Source: Candidatus Bathyarchaeota archaeon
Lineage (GTDB): Archaea; Thermoproteota; Bathyarchaeia; Bathyarchaeales; Bathycorpusculaceae
Direction of reading: 5' to 3'
Assembly (NCBI GenBank): GCA_003141855.1
Contig: PLNS01000008.1
Location: 1-49,924 of the forward strand
Length of the DNA: 49,924 nt
In this document: positions 1-8,246 of the stretch, one piece after another
Numbering within the stretch: the first letter of the stretch is position 1
How the letters are laid out: each line of letters starts with the position of its first letter
Position numbers and translations under genes: made by a program
The notes under the pieces: generated by a model
What the model was told of the DNA's origin: nothing
Seen by the model: the letters and a program-made list of their open reading frames with translations, nothing else
Databases searched by the model: none

Positions 1-148
1 CCATTAGGACTCCTCGTTCGCCGGTTAGGTCGCTGTAGACTTCTTTTTCGAAGGTTGTTGGAAATAGGTATCCTGCGCCGATTGAGATGCCCAGAGCTTT
101 AACGCGGTCCTCTGCCTTGCCTGTTGCATCTTGGAAGACTGCAAAGCT
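1..148 (-). CDS. ilvC: Ketol-acid reductoisomerase fragment (runs off the window start)
   Basis: The minus strand read in the frame ending at position 1 gives a peptide containing FAVFQDATGKAED and then TTFEKEVYSDLTGERGVLM. These match the C-terminal knotted domain of ketol-acid reductoisomerase, the NADPH-dependent second step of valine/isoleucine synthesis, where a TFxxEVxSDLxGER stretch carries conserved metal-binding acidic residues. Only about 49 codons are visible; the rest lies beyond position 1. Going upstream the similarity stops abruptly near 148, where an ArsB-like sequence in another frame takes over. No start codon or N-terminal Rossmann domain precedes it, so within this window it is a broken gene or an assembly join. 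Confidence 0.7.
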
Positions 149-327
149 GCATCCCAAATGTCCAAAAAAGACTGCGCTGCCTGCCCCAAACTCACCGTGC
201 CCAAAAGCAGAGAAGCCACCGCGCCGATACCTGCCGCATAGCCCAGCCGCAAACCCCGCGGACGCTTAATCATCAAGAAAAGCGTTGCAACAAAGACAGC
301 TAATGCAGCAACCGTAATGTAGTCCAA
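142..327 (-). pseudogene. ArsB-like arsenite/anion permease, N-terminal fragment
   Basis: A TTG start at 327 opens a frame with one hydrophobic helix, then IKRPRGLRLGYAAGIGAV, a second helix, and FLDIWDAAL. This resembles the N-terminus of ArsB/NhaD-type permeases, where a KPxGL motif follows helix 1 and an IWxA motif precedes helix 3. After IWDAAL the frame loses hydrophobicity and runs as unrelated sequence to a stop at 25, while the adjacent frame becomes ketol-acid reductoisomerase. About 62 residues of a usually >400-residue transporter remain. The ArsB assignment rests on motif memory, so it is moderate. It may be a rearrangement scar or a chimeric contig end. Confidence 0.5.
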
Positions 328-483
328 ACCAAGCCTCGCGTTTCTTAGCAGAGCGTTGGTTTCAGGTATAAAAGATTAGCTTGCCAAACAAGAGAGAACT
401 TGATGTGCACTCAGACTAAAAATTAAAACAAAAAATAAAATAAAGATTGGAAAAAGAAGTTAAAATTGATTAGTAACCGTTTT

Positions 484-1455
484 CTAATTAGTTATTATTA
501 CTTTTAGTGGCTTTTCCGCTGGATTATCCACCGTTTGTAGTGCCATCTCAAACTCATCCAGCTTGAACCTGTGCGTGATGAGTCCTTTCACGTCCACGAG
601 TTTTCGAGCGATTAATTCAACAGCCGCTGGGTACTCAACTGGGGAAATGTAAATCGTGAAAAATTGGGCTTCGTCCGCGTCTTCCAGGTTCAAGTAACCC
701 TTCGATTCGCCGACCAATGCGACTTTGCCTGCTTTCCGCACCAAAAACGGCGTCTGCTCCACCGTCTGGGCGGTTCCGGCTGCTTCAATCACAAAGTCGG
801 AGCCCATTTTGGTTAGTTTGCGGACGGTTTTGGGTACGTCTTCTTTTTTAGCGTTTATAACCGCGTCTGCACCGTACTTTTCTGAAAGTTCAAGCCTGTA
901 ATCCTCCAAATCCACCGCTATAACCCTGCAACCCTTCATCAATGCTATCTGCGTCATGAGCAAGCCGACGGCTCCCTGCCCAACCACGGTAACCCAATCC
1001 CCCAAGTTAGGCTGCAAGTGATTTAGGACTCGAAGCGCCAAAGCCACAGGCTCCACCACCGCCGCCTCTTCATCGCTAACGTTGGAGGGGAGGGGGATGA
1101 GACTTCGAGGAAGCATCGCTTTAGACTCGGCGAAAAAGCCGTCCCTTGTTAAGCCGTAGAATTTGCCGCGGACGCAGTAGGTTGGTGAGCCTCGGAGGCA
1201 GAAGTAGCAGTGTCCGCAGTTCACTATGGGAACCATGACAACGCGCTCGCCAGTGTCCTCTCTTATTCCGCAGGCGTCGTGTCCAAGGATTCTGCCTTTT
1301 TTCATCCATTTCCACTCGCCCCGATAGAAGTGCATGTCGGTTCCGCAGATGCTTCCAGCCTTAAACTTCACAAGCACCCTGTTGCCTTTAACTTCGGGTT
1401 CAGGGGCATTTTCGATTTTGATGTCGTGGGGTCCGTGGTAAACAGCGGCTTTCAA
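484..1455 (-). CDS. Zinc-dependent alcohol/polyol dehydrogenase (MDR family)
   Basis: A 323-residue medium-chain dehydrogenase/reductase. Catalytic zinc ligands are Cys37 (SICGTDMHF) and His59 (GHDACG, where most relatives have GHE). The structural-zinc loop has four cysteines in NCGHCYFCLRGSPTYC. The Rossmann fingerprint VGQGAVGLL and a following Asp at the end of beta-2 (AVDLED) suggest NAD(H) preference. The arrangement fits sorbitol/threonine/glucose-dehydrogenase-like members; the substrate cannot be read from sequence. It starts at TTG with a GAGGT Shine-Dalgarno-like site upstream. It stands alone on this strand, with an AT-rich 3' flank. Confidence 0.9.
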   Translation of the reverse strand: MKAAVYHGPHDIKIENAPEPEVKGNRVLVKFKAGSICGTDMHFYRGEWKWMKKGRILGHDACGIREDTGERVVMVPIVNCGHCYFCLRGSPTYCVRGKFYGLTRDGFFAESKAMLPRSLIPLPSNVSDEEAAVVEPVALALRVLNHLQPNLGDWVTVVGQGAVGLLMTQIALMKGCRVIAVDLEDYRLELSEKYGADAVINAKKEDVPKTVRKLTKMGSDFVIEAAGTAQTVEQTPFLVRKAGKVALVGESKGYLNLEDADEAQFFTIYISPVEYPAAVELIARKLVDVKGLITHRFKLDEFEMALQTVDNPAEKPLKVIITN

Positions 1456-1574
1456 AAAGAGTCAACCTCTAATAATTGAAGCGTTGTTGGCGGGGTATTA
1501 AGTTTGTTGTGCCTTTCTCAGCTCTGCTTGCGGTAGACTAATAACCACTACAGCGTATCAATGGTTGATGCCCT

Positions 1575-1790
1575 ATGAACTTGGATGAATACACCAAAGA
1601 AAAAATCTGGCAGTTACTAGTCGAAGCAGTCCACGCCTCCGTTATGTACCCAACTCATAAGGCTTACACCCGCGATAGCATAATGCCCCAGAAAGCTGAT
1701 GTTTCGGCGAATGAGCTTGCGGAAAGACTGGGGATGCCGCTTGGTGAAGCGCTGATTATTTTGAGTGAGTTAACGCAAGAAAGAAAATAA
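1575..1790 (+). CDS. Small conserved-looking protein, possible winged-helix
   Basis: A 71-residue soluble, acidic protein of unknown function. The C-terminal half (VSANELAERLGMPLGEALIILSEL) reads like a helix-turn-helix: a helix starting at the DVSANELAERLG segment, a turn at GMP, then a second helix. That suggests DNA binding, but no family was recognised. ATG start. The tungstate transporter promoter follows about 70 bases after the stop, so a link to metal uptake is possible but unproven. Confidence 0.55.
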   Translation: MNLDEYTKEKIWQLLVEAVHASVMYPTHKAYTRDSIMPQKADVSANELAERLGMPLGEALIILSELTQERK

Positions 1791-1858
1791 TTGATTGAGT
1801 CGCTTTTCTGGATATTTTGTTGTTGGTATGTGGCTTCGAACGCAGGCTAGTCGATATG

Positions 1859-1867
1859 CTTAAATAT
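1859..1867 (+). promoter_or_regulatory. TATA box of the tungstate transporter operon
   Basis: CTTAAATAT lies 24-32 bases upstream of the GTG start of tupA, the usual archaeal box A distance for a leaderless or nearly leaderless transcript. No Shine-Dalgarno sequence is seen immediately before the start. Confidence 0.5.
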
Positions 1868-1878
1868 GCACAACGGCT

Positions 1879-1893
1879 CACTGGAAAACAGTG
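1879..1893 (+). promoter_or_regulatory. Inverted repeat over the tupA start, candidate operator
   Basis: CACTG-GAAAA-CAGTG is a perfect 5-bp inverted repeat with a 5-base spacer. It includes the GTG start codon and the expected transcription start. A repressor bound here would block transcription. The ModE-like regulator encoded at 4800 is the obvious candidate. The assignment is inferred from position and symmetry only. Confidence 0.4.
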
Positions 1894-3231
1894 AAAAAAA
1901 TGAAAGCCACGGCAATAACAGCAGTCATATTAATAGTTATAATTGTATCTGGAATAGGCGCTTATGTAGCTTATAATTACATGCAAAATGCAGGACAGAA
2001 CACGCAACCAACCCCGACTCCAGTTCCCACGCCCTCACCATCACCGTCGACTTCAGCAACGCCTTCTCCAAGCCCAACTACATCCCCTTCTCCAACAGCT
2101 TCTCCCACTCCAACCGCAAGCCCCACAGCATCTCCCTCGCCTTCGCCATCCCCGACAACCACTCCAGTAACACTCACAGTCTCATCCACAACAAGCCTTC
2201 GTGACACAGGACTAGAAGACACCGGAACAGGCAACATAAAAGATGCATTCCAAGCCAAATACCCCTGGATAACAGTTAACTTTCTCGGACAAGGAACAGG
2301 CGCCGCAATACAAACCGCCCTGAGAGGAGATGCGGACATGATAATGGTTCATGACCCAACACAAGAAGTAACCTTCCTAAACAACGGGTATGGCGTTAAC
2401 CGCAAAATCATAGCATACAACTACTTTATCATCGTGGGGCCTCCAAATGACCCAGCAGGCGTTTTAGGTATGTCTCCAACAGATGCACTGAAACACATAG
2501 CTGACCTAGCACAAGCGGGCACACCTAACTTAATTTGGGTCTCAAGAAACGATAGTTCAGGAACATACTCAAAGGAAAAGGCGCTATGGACAGCTGCAGG
2601 CTTAAACATTGCTACACTCAGCCAGCAAACGTCATGGTTTAAATCAACTGGTTCCGGAATGGGAACAACCCTTGGAGTAGCTAACGAATTCAATGGCTAC
2701 GTATTGTCCGATACGGGAACTTACCTTGCTTACTATGGAACCGGAGCAGGCCAAATTCAGTTGAAACCTGTCGTTCAAGACCAAAAAGACCTGCTAAACG
2801 TCTACAGCGTAATAATTGACGACCCACGCAACTCAGCTCTTACTGGAACCCACTTTGACGCAGCAATGCAACTCTTAAATTACCTGGTTTCTGCTGAAGG
2901 ACAGCAATTGATTGGTAACTTTGGCAAAGCAACCTATGGGCAATCACTATTCACGCCATTTGTACCATTAGCTAGCGGCGCATCACCAAACACCGAAGTT
3001 CTAGGTTGGATACAGAACTACGCATACATCCCCGCGAGTGCAACTGAATGTCCTGCCCAATACCGCTATAACGCAGGCAACCTTTACTCGCCATCATACG
3101 ATGCGCTATCAAACGCTAATTTGAACGCTTCCATAAGCCTTCCAAACTATTACACCTCAGAAGGGCAACAGTTCATGTTTGCGCAACCAGTAACACCCAG
3201 CCAGTTCACCTATAAATTGAACAAGGCATAA
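1891..3231 (+). CDS. tupA: Tungstate-binding protein of an ABC importer
   Basis: A 446-residue protein with an N-terminal membrane anchor (about residues 5-28). A Pro/Thr/Ser-rich linker follows (about 36-95, PTPSPSPS-like repeats), then a periplasmic-binding-protein-type domain. TupA hallmarks are SSTTSLRDTG at the start of the domain, FLGQGTGAAIQ, GDADMIMVHDP and GYGVNRKIIAYNYFIIVGP. The protein should sit on the outer face of the membrane, capture tungstate (possibly molybdate) and deliver it to the permease. The linker probably spans a surface layer. GTG start chosen from the TATA box 24-32 bases upstream. Followed by the permease after 39 bases. Confidence 0.88.
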   Translation: MKKMKATAITAVILIVIIVSGIGAYVAYNYMQNAGQNTQPTPTPVPTPSPSPSTSATPSPSPTTSPSPTASPTPTASPTASPSPSPSPTTTPVTLTVSSTTSLRDTGLEDTGTGNIKDAFQAKYPWITVNFLGQGTGAAIQTALRGDADMIMVHDPTQEVTFLNNGYGVNRKIIAYNYFIIVGPPNDPAGVLGMSPTDALKHIADLAQAGTPNLIWVSRNDSSGTYSKEKALWTAAGLNIATLSQQTSWFKSTGSGMGTTLGVANEFNGYVLSDTGTYLAYYGTGAGQIQLKPVVQDQKDLLNVYSVIIDDPRNSALTGTHFDAAMQLLNYLVSAEGQQLIGNFGKATYGQSLFTPFVPLASGASPNTEVLGWIQNYAYIPASATECPAQYRYNAGNLYSPSYDALSNANLNASISLPNYYTSEGQQFMFAQPVTPSQFTYKLNKA

Positions 3232-3270
3232 GCTAGGAAAGGCTCAAATAAACTTCCCATTATTTTCTTT

Positions 3271-4026
3271 GTGATATGCATGGCTGATATTATCGTTCAA
3301 GCTTTTCAGCAAGCAATCAACTTGATAACCAGTGGCAATCCTGAAGTTTACGCAACTGTTTACAGAACCATCTATGTTGCGGGCATAGGAACCTTACTTT
3401 CTTGTTTGTGGAGTATTCCCATCGCGGTAGTTTTAGGCTTATATAATTTTAGGGGAAAATGGTTTATCAAAGGCATCTTTAATGCCTTCATAGGCATACC
3501 CACTGTTGCCCTAGGTCTTCTCATTTATTTGCTGCTGTCTAGGCAAGGCGAATTTGGCTATCTTCACCTCTTGTATACTCTTAATGGGATAGCAATCGGT
3601 CAAGCCATATTGGTAACGCCGATAATTGTCAGTTTCACTGCAAACGCGCTGGGTTCAGCGGATTCTCAACTTAGAGACTTGGCTAAAACTCTTGGAGCAT
3701 CTGGCTTTAGGACAAATCTTATCCTAATTCGAGAGACAATTTGGTCTATGGTGCTTTCTGTGACGGCAGCTTTTAACAGGGGGTTTGGAGAGCTCGGTAT
3801 TGCCACCATTGTGGGTGGAAACTTGCTGGGCGAAACCAGAGTTTTAACCACTGCTATCGCCATTGAAATCAACTTCGGAGCTTTCGACGTCGCCATGGCA
3901 TATGCGTTAATCCTTATGTTAATAGTGATTGTTTTAGCGTTAACCATCAGTCTAATAGAGCGTGTAAGGAACGAAGACGTATCATGGAGCAAACTAGTTT
4001 TCTGGAGAGGTTTAGGTGGGAATTAA
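3271..4026 (+). CDS. tupB: Tungstate ABC transporter permease
   Basis: A 251-residue inner-membrane permease with about five hydrophobic segments. The EAA-type loop that contacts the ATPase reads LRDLAKTLGASGFR around residues 133-146. It belongs to the TupB/ModB branch by context and by the FNRGFGELGIATIVGGNLLGET segment (here given only to orient the reader). The start is GTG at 3271, with an ATG at 3280 as an alternative. The last 11 bases overlap the ATPase gene, indicating translational coupling. Confidence 0.88.
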   Translation: MICMADIIVQAFQQAINLITSGNPEVYATVYRTIYVAGIGTLLSCLWSIPIAVVLGLYNFRGKWFIKGIFNAFIGIPTVALGLLIYLLLSRQGEFGYLHLLYTLNGIAIGQAILVTPIIVSFTANALGSADSQLRDLAKTLGASGFRTNLILIRETIWSMVLSVTAAFNRGFGELGIATIVGGNLLGETRVLTTAIAIEINFGAFDVAMAYALILMLIVIVLALTISLIERVRNEDVSWSKLVFWRGLGGN

Positions 4027-4747
4027 AGCCATGAGTGTTAACCTTCAGTTAGTAGACCTCACAAAGAAATATCGCGATGTTAAAGCATTAAAATCTGTGT
4101 CTTTGGAGCTGCAGGGCAACAAAATAATCGTCCTCCTTGGAGTCAATGGCGCAGGCAAAACTACGCTTATGCGGATCATGGCTGGCTTAGAGGACTCTGA
4201 CAGCGGGCAAATCTTATTCAACAACCAAAACACAGAACCCAAAGCACTACGCCGAGTTTCAACCTTGGTTTTTCAGAAAACAGCCATGTTTACTATGAAC
4301 GTTTACGGCAATCTGGCTTTCGGGCTTAAAATCCGTAAAGTACCAAGAGAAGAAATTCCCAAAAGAGTGGAGGAAGCATTGCAGGCTGTCAGGCTCCCAG
4401 AGTTTGAGAAGCGAAGGGCAAAGAGGCTGTCGGGTGGAGAGCAGCAAAGAATCGCTTTAGCACGGGCGTTTCTGCTTGATTCGCATGTTTTGCTTTTGGA
4501 TGAGCCCACGGCAAACCTGGATCCGAACAGTGCAATCATTATCGAGAAGGCAATCATTAGCAAAAAAAGCAGTCAGCGCGTCATAGTCATGGCTACTCAT
4601 AATCTCAACCAAGCAAGACGAATGGCTGATGAAATAGTCCACATCCACAACGGCGAAATAGTTGAAATTGCTAAACCCGCGGATTTCTTTGAGAACCCCA
4701 AAAGCGAGATAACGCGCAAATTCATTAACGGTGAACTGGATTTCTAA
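4016..4747 (+). CDS. tupC: Tungstate ABC transporter ATP-binding protein
   Basis: A 243-residue ABC ATPase. It shows Walker A (GVNGAGKTT), Q-loop (FQKTAM), signature (LSGGEQQR), Walker B with catalytic Glu (LLLDEPTANLDP) and the switch His (ATHN). It powers tungstate import with the upstream permease and binding protein. The GTG at 4016 overlaps tupB; an in-frame ATG at 4031 is also possible. There is no C-terminal TOBE/Mop domain as in many ModC proteins; that domain is carried by the regulator downstream. Confidence 0.9.
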   Translation: MGIKAMSVNLQLVDLTKKYRDVKALKSVSLELQGNKIIVLLGVNGAGKTTLMRIMAGLEDSDSGQILFNNQNTEPKALRRVSTLVFQKTAMFTMNVYGNLAFGLKIRKVPREEIPKRVEEALQAVRLPEFEKRRAKRLSGGEQQRIALARAFLLDSHVLLLDEPTANLDPNSAIIIEKAIISKKSSQRVIVMATHNLNQARRMADEIVHIHNGEIVEIAKPADFFENPKSEITRKFINGELDF

Positions 4748-4764
4748 TTTCGGGTGCTAAGCAG

Positions 4765-4772
4765 CTTTATAT
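4765..4772 (+). promoter_or_regulatory. TATA box of the ModE-like gene
   Basis: CTTTATAT is centred about 31 bases before the ATG at 4800, typical for a leaderless archaeal gene. It shows that the regulator has its own promoter in the 52-base gap after tupC. Confidence 0.55.
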
Positions 4773-4799
4773 GGACTTTACTACATAACCATAATTAGA

Positions 4800-5357
4800 A
4801 TGCTCAGCAACAAGAAACATACGCTGTCCTGCAAAGCTTGGATTGAATACAAAGGAAAACCCTTAATCGGCAAAGGCGGAGCAGAAATTCTAGACGCCAT
4901 TGGCAAGGAGAACTCGATTTCTAAAGCTGCAGAAACACTTGGAATGTCTTACCGTTACGTTTGGAACTACATACAGGAAATCCAAAGCGCAATGGAGGAA
5001 CCAATAGTTGACACTTACAAGGGCGGAAAATCCGGCGGAGGCGGCGCAAAATTGACTGATTTGGGCAGAAGTTTGCTTGGTGAGTATAAACAAGTTGAGA
5101 GTTACTTGGATAAAGTTTTGTCTAACCAAGGATGTTTGGAGGTGAAAGGTTTGAAGTTAAGTGCAAGAAACCAGTTTAAAGGAAAAGTCTTAGCTGTTGA
5201 AAAAGGCGTCATAACAGCCAAAGTTAAGGTCGAAGTTAAAATGCCCATAACCGTTACCGCAGTCATAACAAAAGAAGCAGTCGAAGAATTAGACATAAAA
5301 GTCGGCGACGAAGTTACTGCAATCGTGAAATCAACAGAAATCATGATTGCAAAATAA
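4800..5357 (+). CDS. ModE-like molybdate/tungstate-responsive regulator
   Basis: A 185-residue protein with two parts. The N-terminal LysR-type winged helix (about residues 12-95) has the ModE pattern: SISKAAETLGMSYRYVWNYI as the helix-turn-helix, then GGKSGGGGAKLTDLG as the wing. The C-terminal single Mop/TOBE domain (about 118-185) includes SARNQFKGKVL and VTAIVKSTEIMI and binds the oxyanion. It should sense tungstate or molybdate and control the adjacent tupABC genes. Its ATG sits at the expected transcription start. The convergent Rpb5 gene begins its stop only 9 bases beyond this gene. Confidence 0.88.
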   Translation: MLSNKKHTLSCKAWIEYKGKPLIGKGGAEILDAIGKENSISKAAETLGMSYRYVWNYIQEIQSAMEEPIVDTYKGGKSGGGGAKLTDLGRSLLGEYKQVESYLDKVLSNQGCLEVKGLKLSARNQFKGKVLAVEKGVITAKVKVEVKMPITVTAVITKEAVEELDIKVGDEVTAIVKSTEIMIAK

Positions 5358-5368
5358 AACTTTTTTTA
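5358..5368 (+). terminator. T-tract terminator between convergent genes
   Basis: Seven consecutive T (5361-5367) follow the ModE-like stop codon by four bases. Archaeal RNA polymerase terminates at such T-runs. The tract overlaps the stop codon of the convergent Rpb5 gene. Confidence 0.4.
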
Positions 5369-5917
5369 CTCCACTACGTACCTGTAGGCTATGTGTTCGC
5401 CTGCTGTTATGCTTTTTCTTGTGATTTTCAGTACGTCGCCTGGTTTTGCACCTATCGCTTTAACGGCTGGGTCGCCTGATTTGATTTGCGGTATCTGGTA
5501 GGGTTTAACTTTGAATTGTGCAAGGAGTTGGTTCTTTTCTTTTTCGCTTAGGATTTCGTGGAATGGGACTAGTTCATGCTCGAAGATGTCGAACACCGGG
5601 AACGATTTGGGCAGTAACTCCACTTTTCTCTTCTTTGCTCCTAGTTTAACGGCGTGGGTGTAGCGTCCTTCGGTGACTACGATGGCTCGGTCGAGGTCTT
5701 TTTCCTTCATTATTTTGTAGAGAGTGTTCATGGCTGCGATGCCGACGGTGGCTTCGCCTAGGATGCACCAGACGATTGCTCTCTCTTTGTCCTGTGGGAT
5801 GTCGATGATGTAGGCGTATGCGCCTTCAAACTTTTCTTTTTCGATAAGCTTGTATTTTCTTAGTTTGATTAGAACTTCTGCTTTCCGTTCTTCGATTGTT
5901 TCAACTTTAGTGCTCAA
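5366..5917 (-). CDS. rpoH: RNA polymerase subunit Rpb5/RpoH with an N-terminal jaw-like domain
   Basis: The C-terminal 75 residues are a clear RpoH/Rpb5 assembly domain: [15 protein letters not shown], then [15 protein letters not shown] and [15 protein letters not shown]. Upstream lie about 105 more residues, including [20 protein letters not shown] and AIVVTEGR. These parallel the eukaryotic Rpb5 jaw-domain region that leads into the same EHELVP motif. Usual archaeal RpoH has only the C-terminal part (about 80 residues). A TTG at 5917 with GAGGT seven bases upstream gives 183 residues; an ATG at 5962 would add 15. It is not beside rpoB, its usual archaeal neighbour. Confidence 0.85.
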   Translation of the reverse strand: MSTKVETIEERKAEVLIKLRKYKLIEKEKFEGAYAYIIDIPQDKERAIVWCILGEATVGIAAMNTLYKIMKEKDLDRAIVVTEGRYTHAVKLGAKKRKVELLPKSFPVFDIFEHELVPFHEILSEKEKNQLLAQFKVKPYQIPQIKSGDPAVKAIGAKPGDVLKITRKSITAGEHIAYRYVVE

Positions 5918-6083
5918 ACCACAAACCTCAAAGGTAGAATACTCGCAACCTAAAACAAACATTTACCCTTAAACTTTTCGCATGATTCTTGGAGATGTCA
6001 ACCGCGCAACCTTCTGCTTTTCTTTTTTGGGAGGCACTTAACTAGAAGTATTGTGTATTTTACTTGAAAGCGACACTGTTTTT

Positions 6084-6563
6084 TCAATCAACGATTTCGT
6101 AGTAAACAGCCGACTGTCCTTCTGAAGATAGAAACCTGATTTGATAGGTTTGACCGAATATTATGCCGTCTGTTAGAGTTAAGAGTAACTTTATGTTGGA
6201 ATTTCCCTGTACTGCTATGTCTTTTTCTAGGTTTGCTGGATAGTTGTTGACGAAGACATTTGTGATGGCAATTTGTGATGAATCATTGTTGGAGATTGAA
6301 ACCAAGAATGAACCTGCAGTTAAATTCGCTTGTACGTTTGTTATCGCTAACTTGTCAGTCCTGGGTGAGGAAGAGGAGTTTGTGGCAGTTGGGGTGAGAT
6401 ACGTGGGAATGACGCTGACTATAATTTTTGAAGCTGGGTCGTCAACGATTGTGCTGACATTATTTTGAGTAGGTGGTTGAGATACCAATATTCCCAAAAA
6501 TACAATATTTAAGATAAAAGCAAATGCAATCAAAATAATGAAGGTCAAATACTTCTTACGCAT
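6084..6563 (-). CDS. Membrane-anchored secreted protein, unknown function
   Basis: From the ATG at 6563 the protein has a basic N-terminus (MRKKYLTF) and one transmembrane helix of about 22 residues. A Thr/Ser/Asn-rich extracellular region and a compact beta-rich C-terminal half follow, containing ITNVQANLTAGSFLVSISNN and DSSQIAITNVFVNNYPANL. Longer starts exist (6644, 6584), but the charged-then-hydrophobic pattern favours 6563. Alternating hydrophobic strands suggest an immunoglobulin-like fold exposed outside the cell. No family recognised. It is divergently placed from the GH5 gene. Confidence 0.6.
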   Translation of the reverse strand: MRKKYLTFIILIAFAFILNIVFLGILVSQPPTQNNVSTIVDDPASKIIVSVIPTYLTPTATNSSSSPRTDKLAITNVQANLTAGSFLVSISNNDSSQIAITNVFVNNYPANLEKDIAVQGNSNIKLLLTLTDGIIFGQTYQIRFLSSEGQSAVYYEIVD

Positions 6564-6737
6564 GTTGTTTCTCGTCAATCTCATCGTTAATTGGGATGTA
6601 TAATGCTTATGAATTTGAAATAAATACTCCAGTGAAACCACCAAAAAACATTATAACCTTCAGAGCCTTCATTGAAGATTGACAAGCCCCAACGTAGCCT
6701 CTAACGCGAGCTAAATTCAGTTTCCCAAACTAACCTT

Positions 6738-8102
6738 TTGAAGGCACAATTATTGAAAACAACCGTTCTTCTAGCTGGAGTGGGATTAACTATCTTAGCC
6801 ATCGCCCTTTTCATGCCTTGGCTGTCATATTTGGGAAGCAACCCACCGCAATCTAGCCTTCAGGCGTCAACTATAAAACCCCTGCATACCTCAGGACACA
6901 CAATATTGGATTCAAGCAACAACTTGGTTTATTTTAGGGGAATTGGTAGAGCTGGAGATTTAGATTCGCTGTCGGGAATGTGGAGTGGACAAGGAGAAAA
7001 TGTTTTAGATTACGGAGCAAAGTGGCAAACTGACATTTCTGTTTTGAAGCAAAATATGGATGAAACTTTCGCTTGTTACCGCGATTTTTGGAAAGTTAAT
7101 TTGGTCCGAATTTTGATTCCTGTTGATTGGTGGTGGGATGATAACGTCAACCCGGCACAGCAGTACGGGTTGGGACCCGACCAAGTTATGAGTTACAGAA
7201 ACTACATCGAACTCATCGTTCAGGAAGCCGCCAAATACGGAATTTACGTTGATTTCTGTCCTTATGAAGTCCGCAACTACTACGTTAGCGGAGGTAGCTG
7301 GGATGGAATTCCGGGAAGTTTAGGAACAGCAAGCTTAGATTACATACATTCTATCAACGCTGATGAACTTCAGGCGTGGCGAATGTGGTGGACAAGCGTT
7401 GTTAATAGGATAGGTAGCTACTCCAACGTGATCTTTGAAATGTGGAATGAACCAGATGACGCAACAAACACTGCAACATCTTCTGAGGCAGTAGCGTACT
7501 TCAATTATAGTGTCGAAATGTACAAAACCATCCGAGCAACGGGTAACATGAACCTGATTTTTATGCAGTGGCATGCAGGTTTAATTCCGGGAGTAACTGA
7601 ACTCGACTGGGTTCCCCAATTGTATAACCAACTAAAAGATTCCTTAGGCTACACTCCAAGTAACATTGCCTTCACAGCGCATCCGTATAGACGCGCGCCT
7701 TACCCCAATTTGGAGTGGTCAACAAGCTACAGTGGCATCCGGGCACAACTCAACCTGCCAAACATGATACCTGCCACGCGGTCAAACGGCATTGACGTCC
7801 CGTTAGTGTTCAATGAGATGGGCGTTATGGCTGGCTCATCAGTTTACAGCAACGATTACTATCCAGCAGCCCAGCAACCTGAAATCCACTTATCCGTCAG
7901 CCAAAGAATGATTAATGAACTCTTGTTTTGGAACGCAATACTTCGGAACTCCAAGGAGATGGGCATCGGCGTTTGCGTCTTTTATTGGATGCAAACTGGC
8001 GTTTGGCCGGGCTGGGAAGCCTTGGTTGCTAGTACGTGGACACCCAACGCCGTCTCACCTGCCCCCTCTCAAGCAGGAAAAATTTTCATAAACGCGTTTT
8101 AG
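6738..8102 (+). CDS. Membrane-anchored GH5-type glycoside hydrolase
   Basis: A 454-residue protein. An N-terminal anchor or signal helix (about residues 8-30) precedes a TIM-barrel of the cellulase/endoglucanase GH5 type. Visible signatures are YFRGIGRAG at the first strand, VNLVRILIPVDWWWDD, IFEMWNEPDD with the acid/base Glu near residue 238, FTAHPYRR, and VFNEMGVM with the nucleophile Glu near 360. Both catalytic glutamates are present, so it should be active on beta-linked glucan or mannan outside the cell. The TTG start is chosen because no closer ATG precedes the anchor. It has no obvious operon partner. Confidence 0.85.
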   Translation: MKAQLLKTTVLLAGVGLTILAIALFMPWLSYLGSNPPQSSLQASTIKPLHTSGHTILDSSNNLVYFRGIGRAGDLDSLSGMWSGQGENVLDYGAKWQTDISVLKQNMDETFACYRDFWKVNLVRILIPVDWWWDDNVNPAQQYGLGPDQVMSYRNYIELIVQEAAKYGIYVDFCPYEVRNYYVSGGSWDGIPGSLGTASLDYIHSINADELQAWRMWWTSVVNRIGSYSNVIFEMWNEPDDATNTATSSEAVAYFNYSVEMYKTIRATGNMNLIFMQWHAGLIPGVTELDWVPQLYNQLKDSLGYTPSNIAFTAHPYRRAPYPNLEWSTSYSGIRAQLNLPNMIPATRSNGIDVPLVFNEMGVMAGSSVYSNDYYPAAQQPEIHLSVSQRMINELLFWNAILRNSKEMGIGVCVFYWMQTGVWPGWEALVASTWTPNAVSPAPSQAGKIFINAF

Positions 8103-8246
8103 TTCCTCAATCTAAGAGTTAACTTTTTCAATAAAAAAGGTTGAAGTTAAAGGAAACATCTTTGCGACACAGAATTATGCTCTCCGCTTACCATTGAAGT
8201 AAAGATTTTGTTGCCCAAAAATTTGGTCGGAAAAATTGGTTTATAG

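Noticed and set aside
2005-2165. Short DNA repeats that could suggest a CRISPR or tandem-repeat element
   Set aside because: They are in-frame PTPSPSP-type linker codons with no spacer structure.
1977-2339. 120-codon open frame opposite tupA
   Set aside because: It is antisense to the Pro/Thr/Ser linker. The Val/Gly/Glu-rich repeats are a shadow of low-complexity coding DNA.
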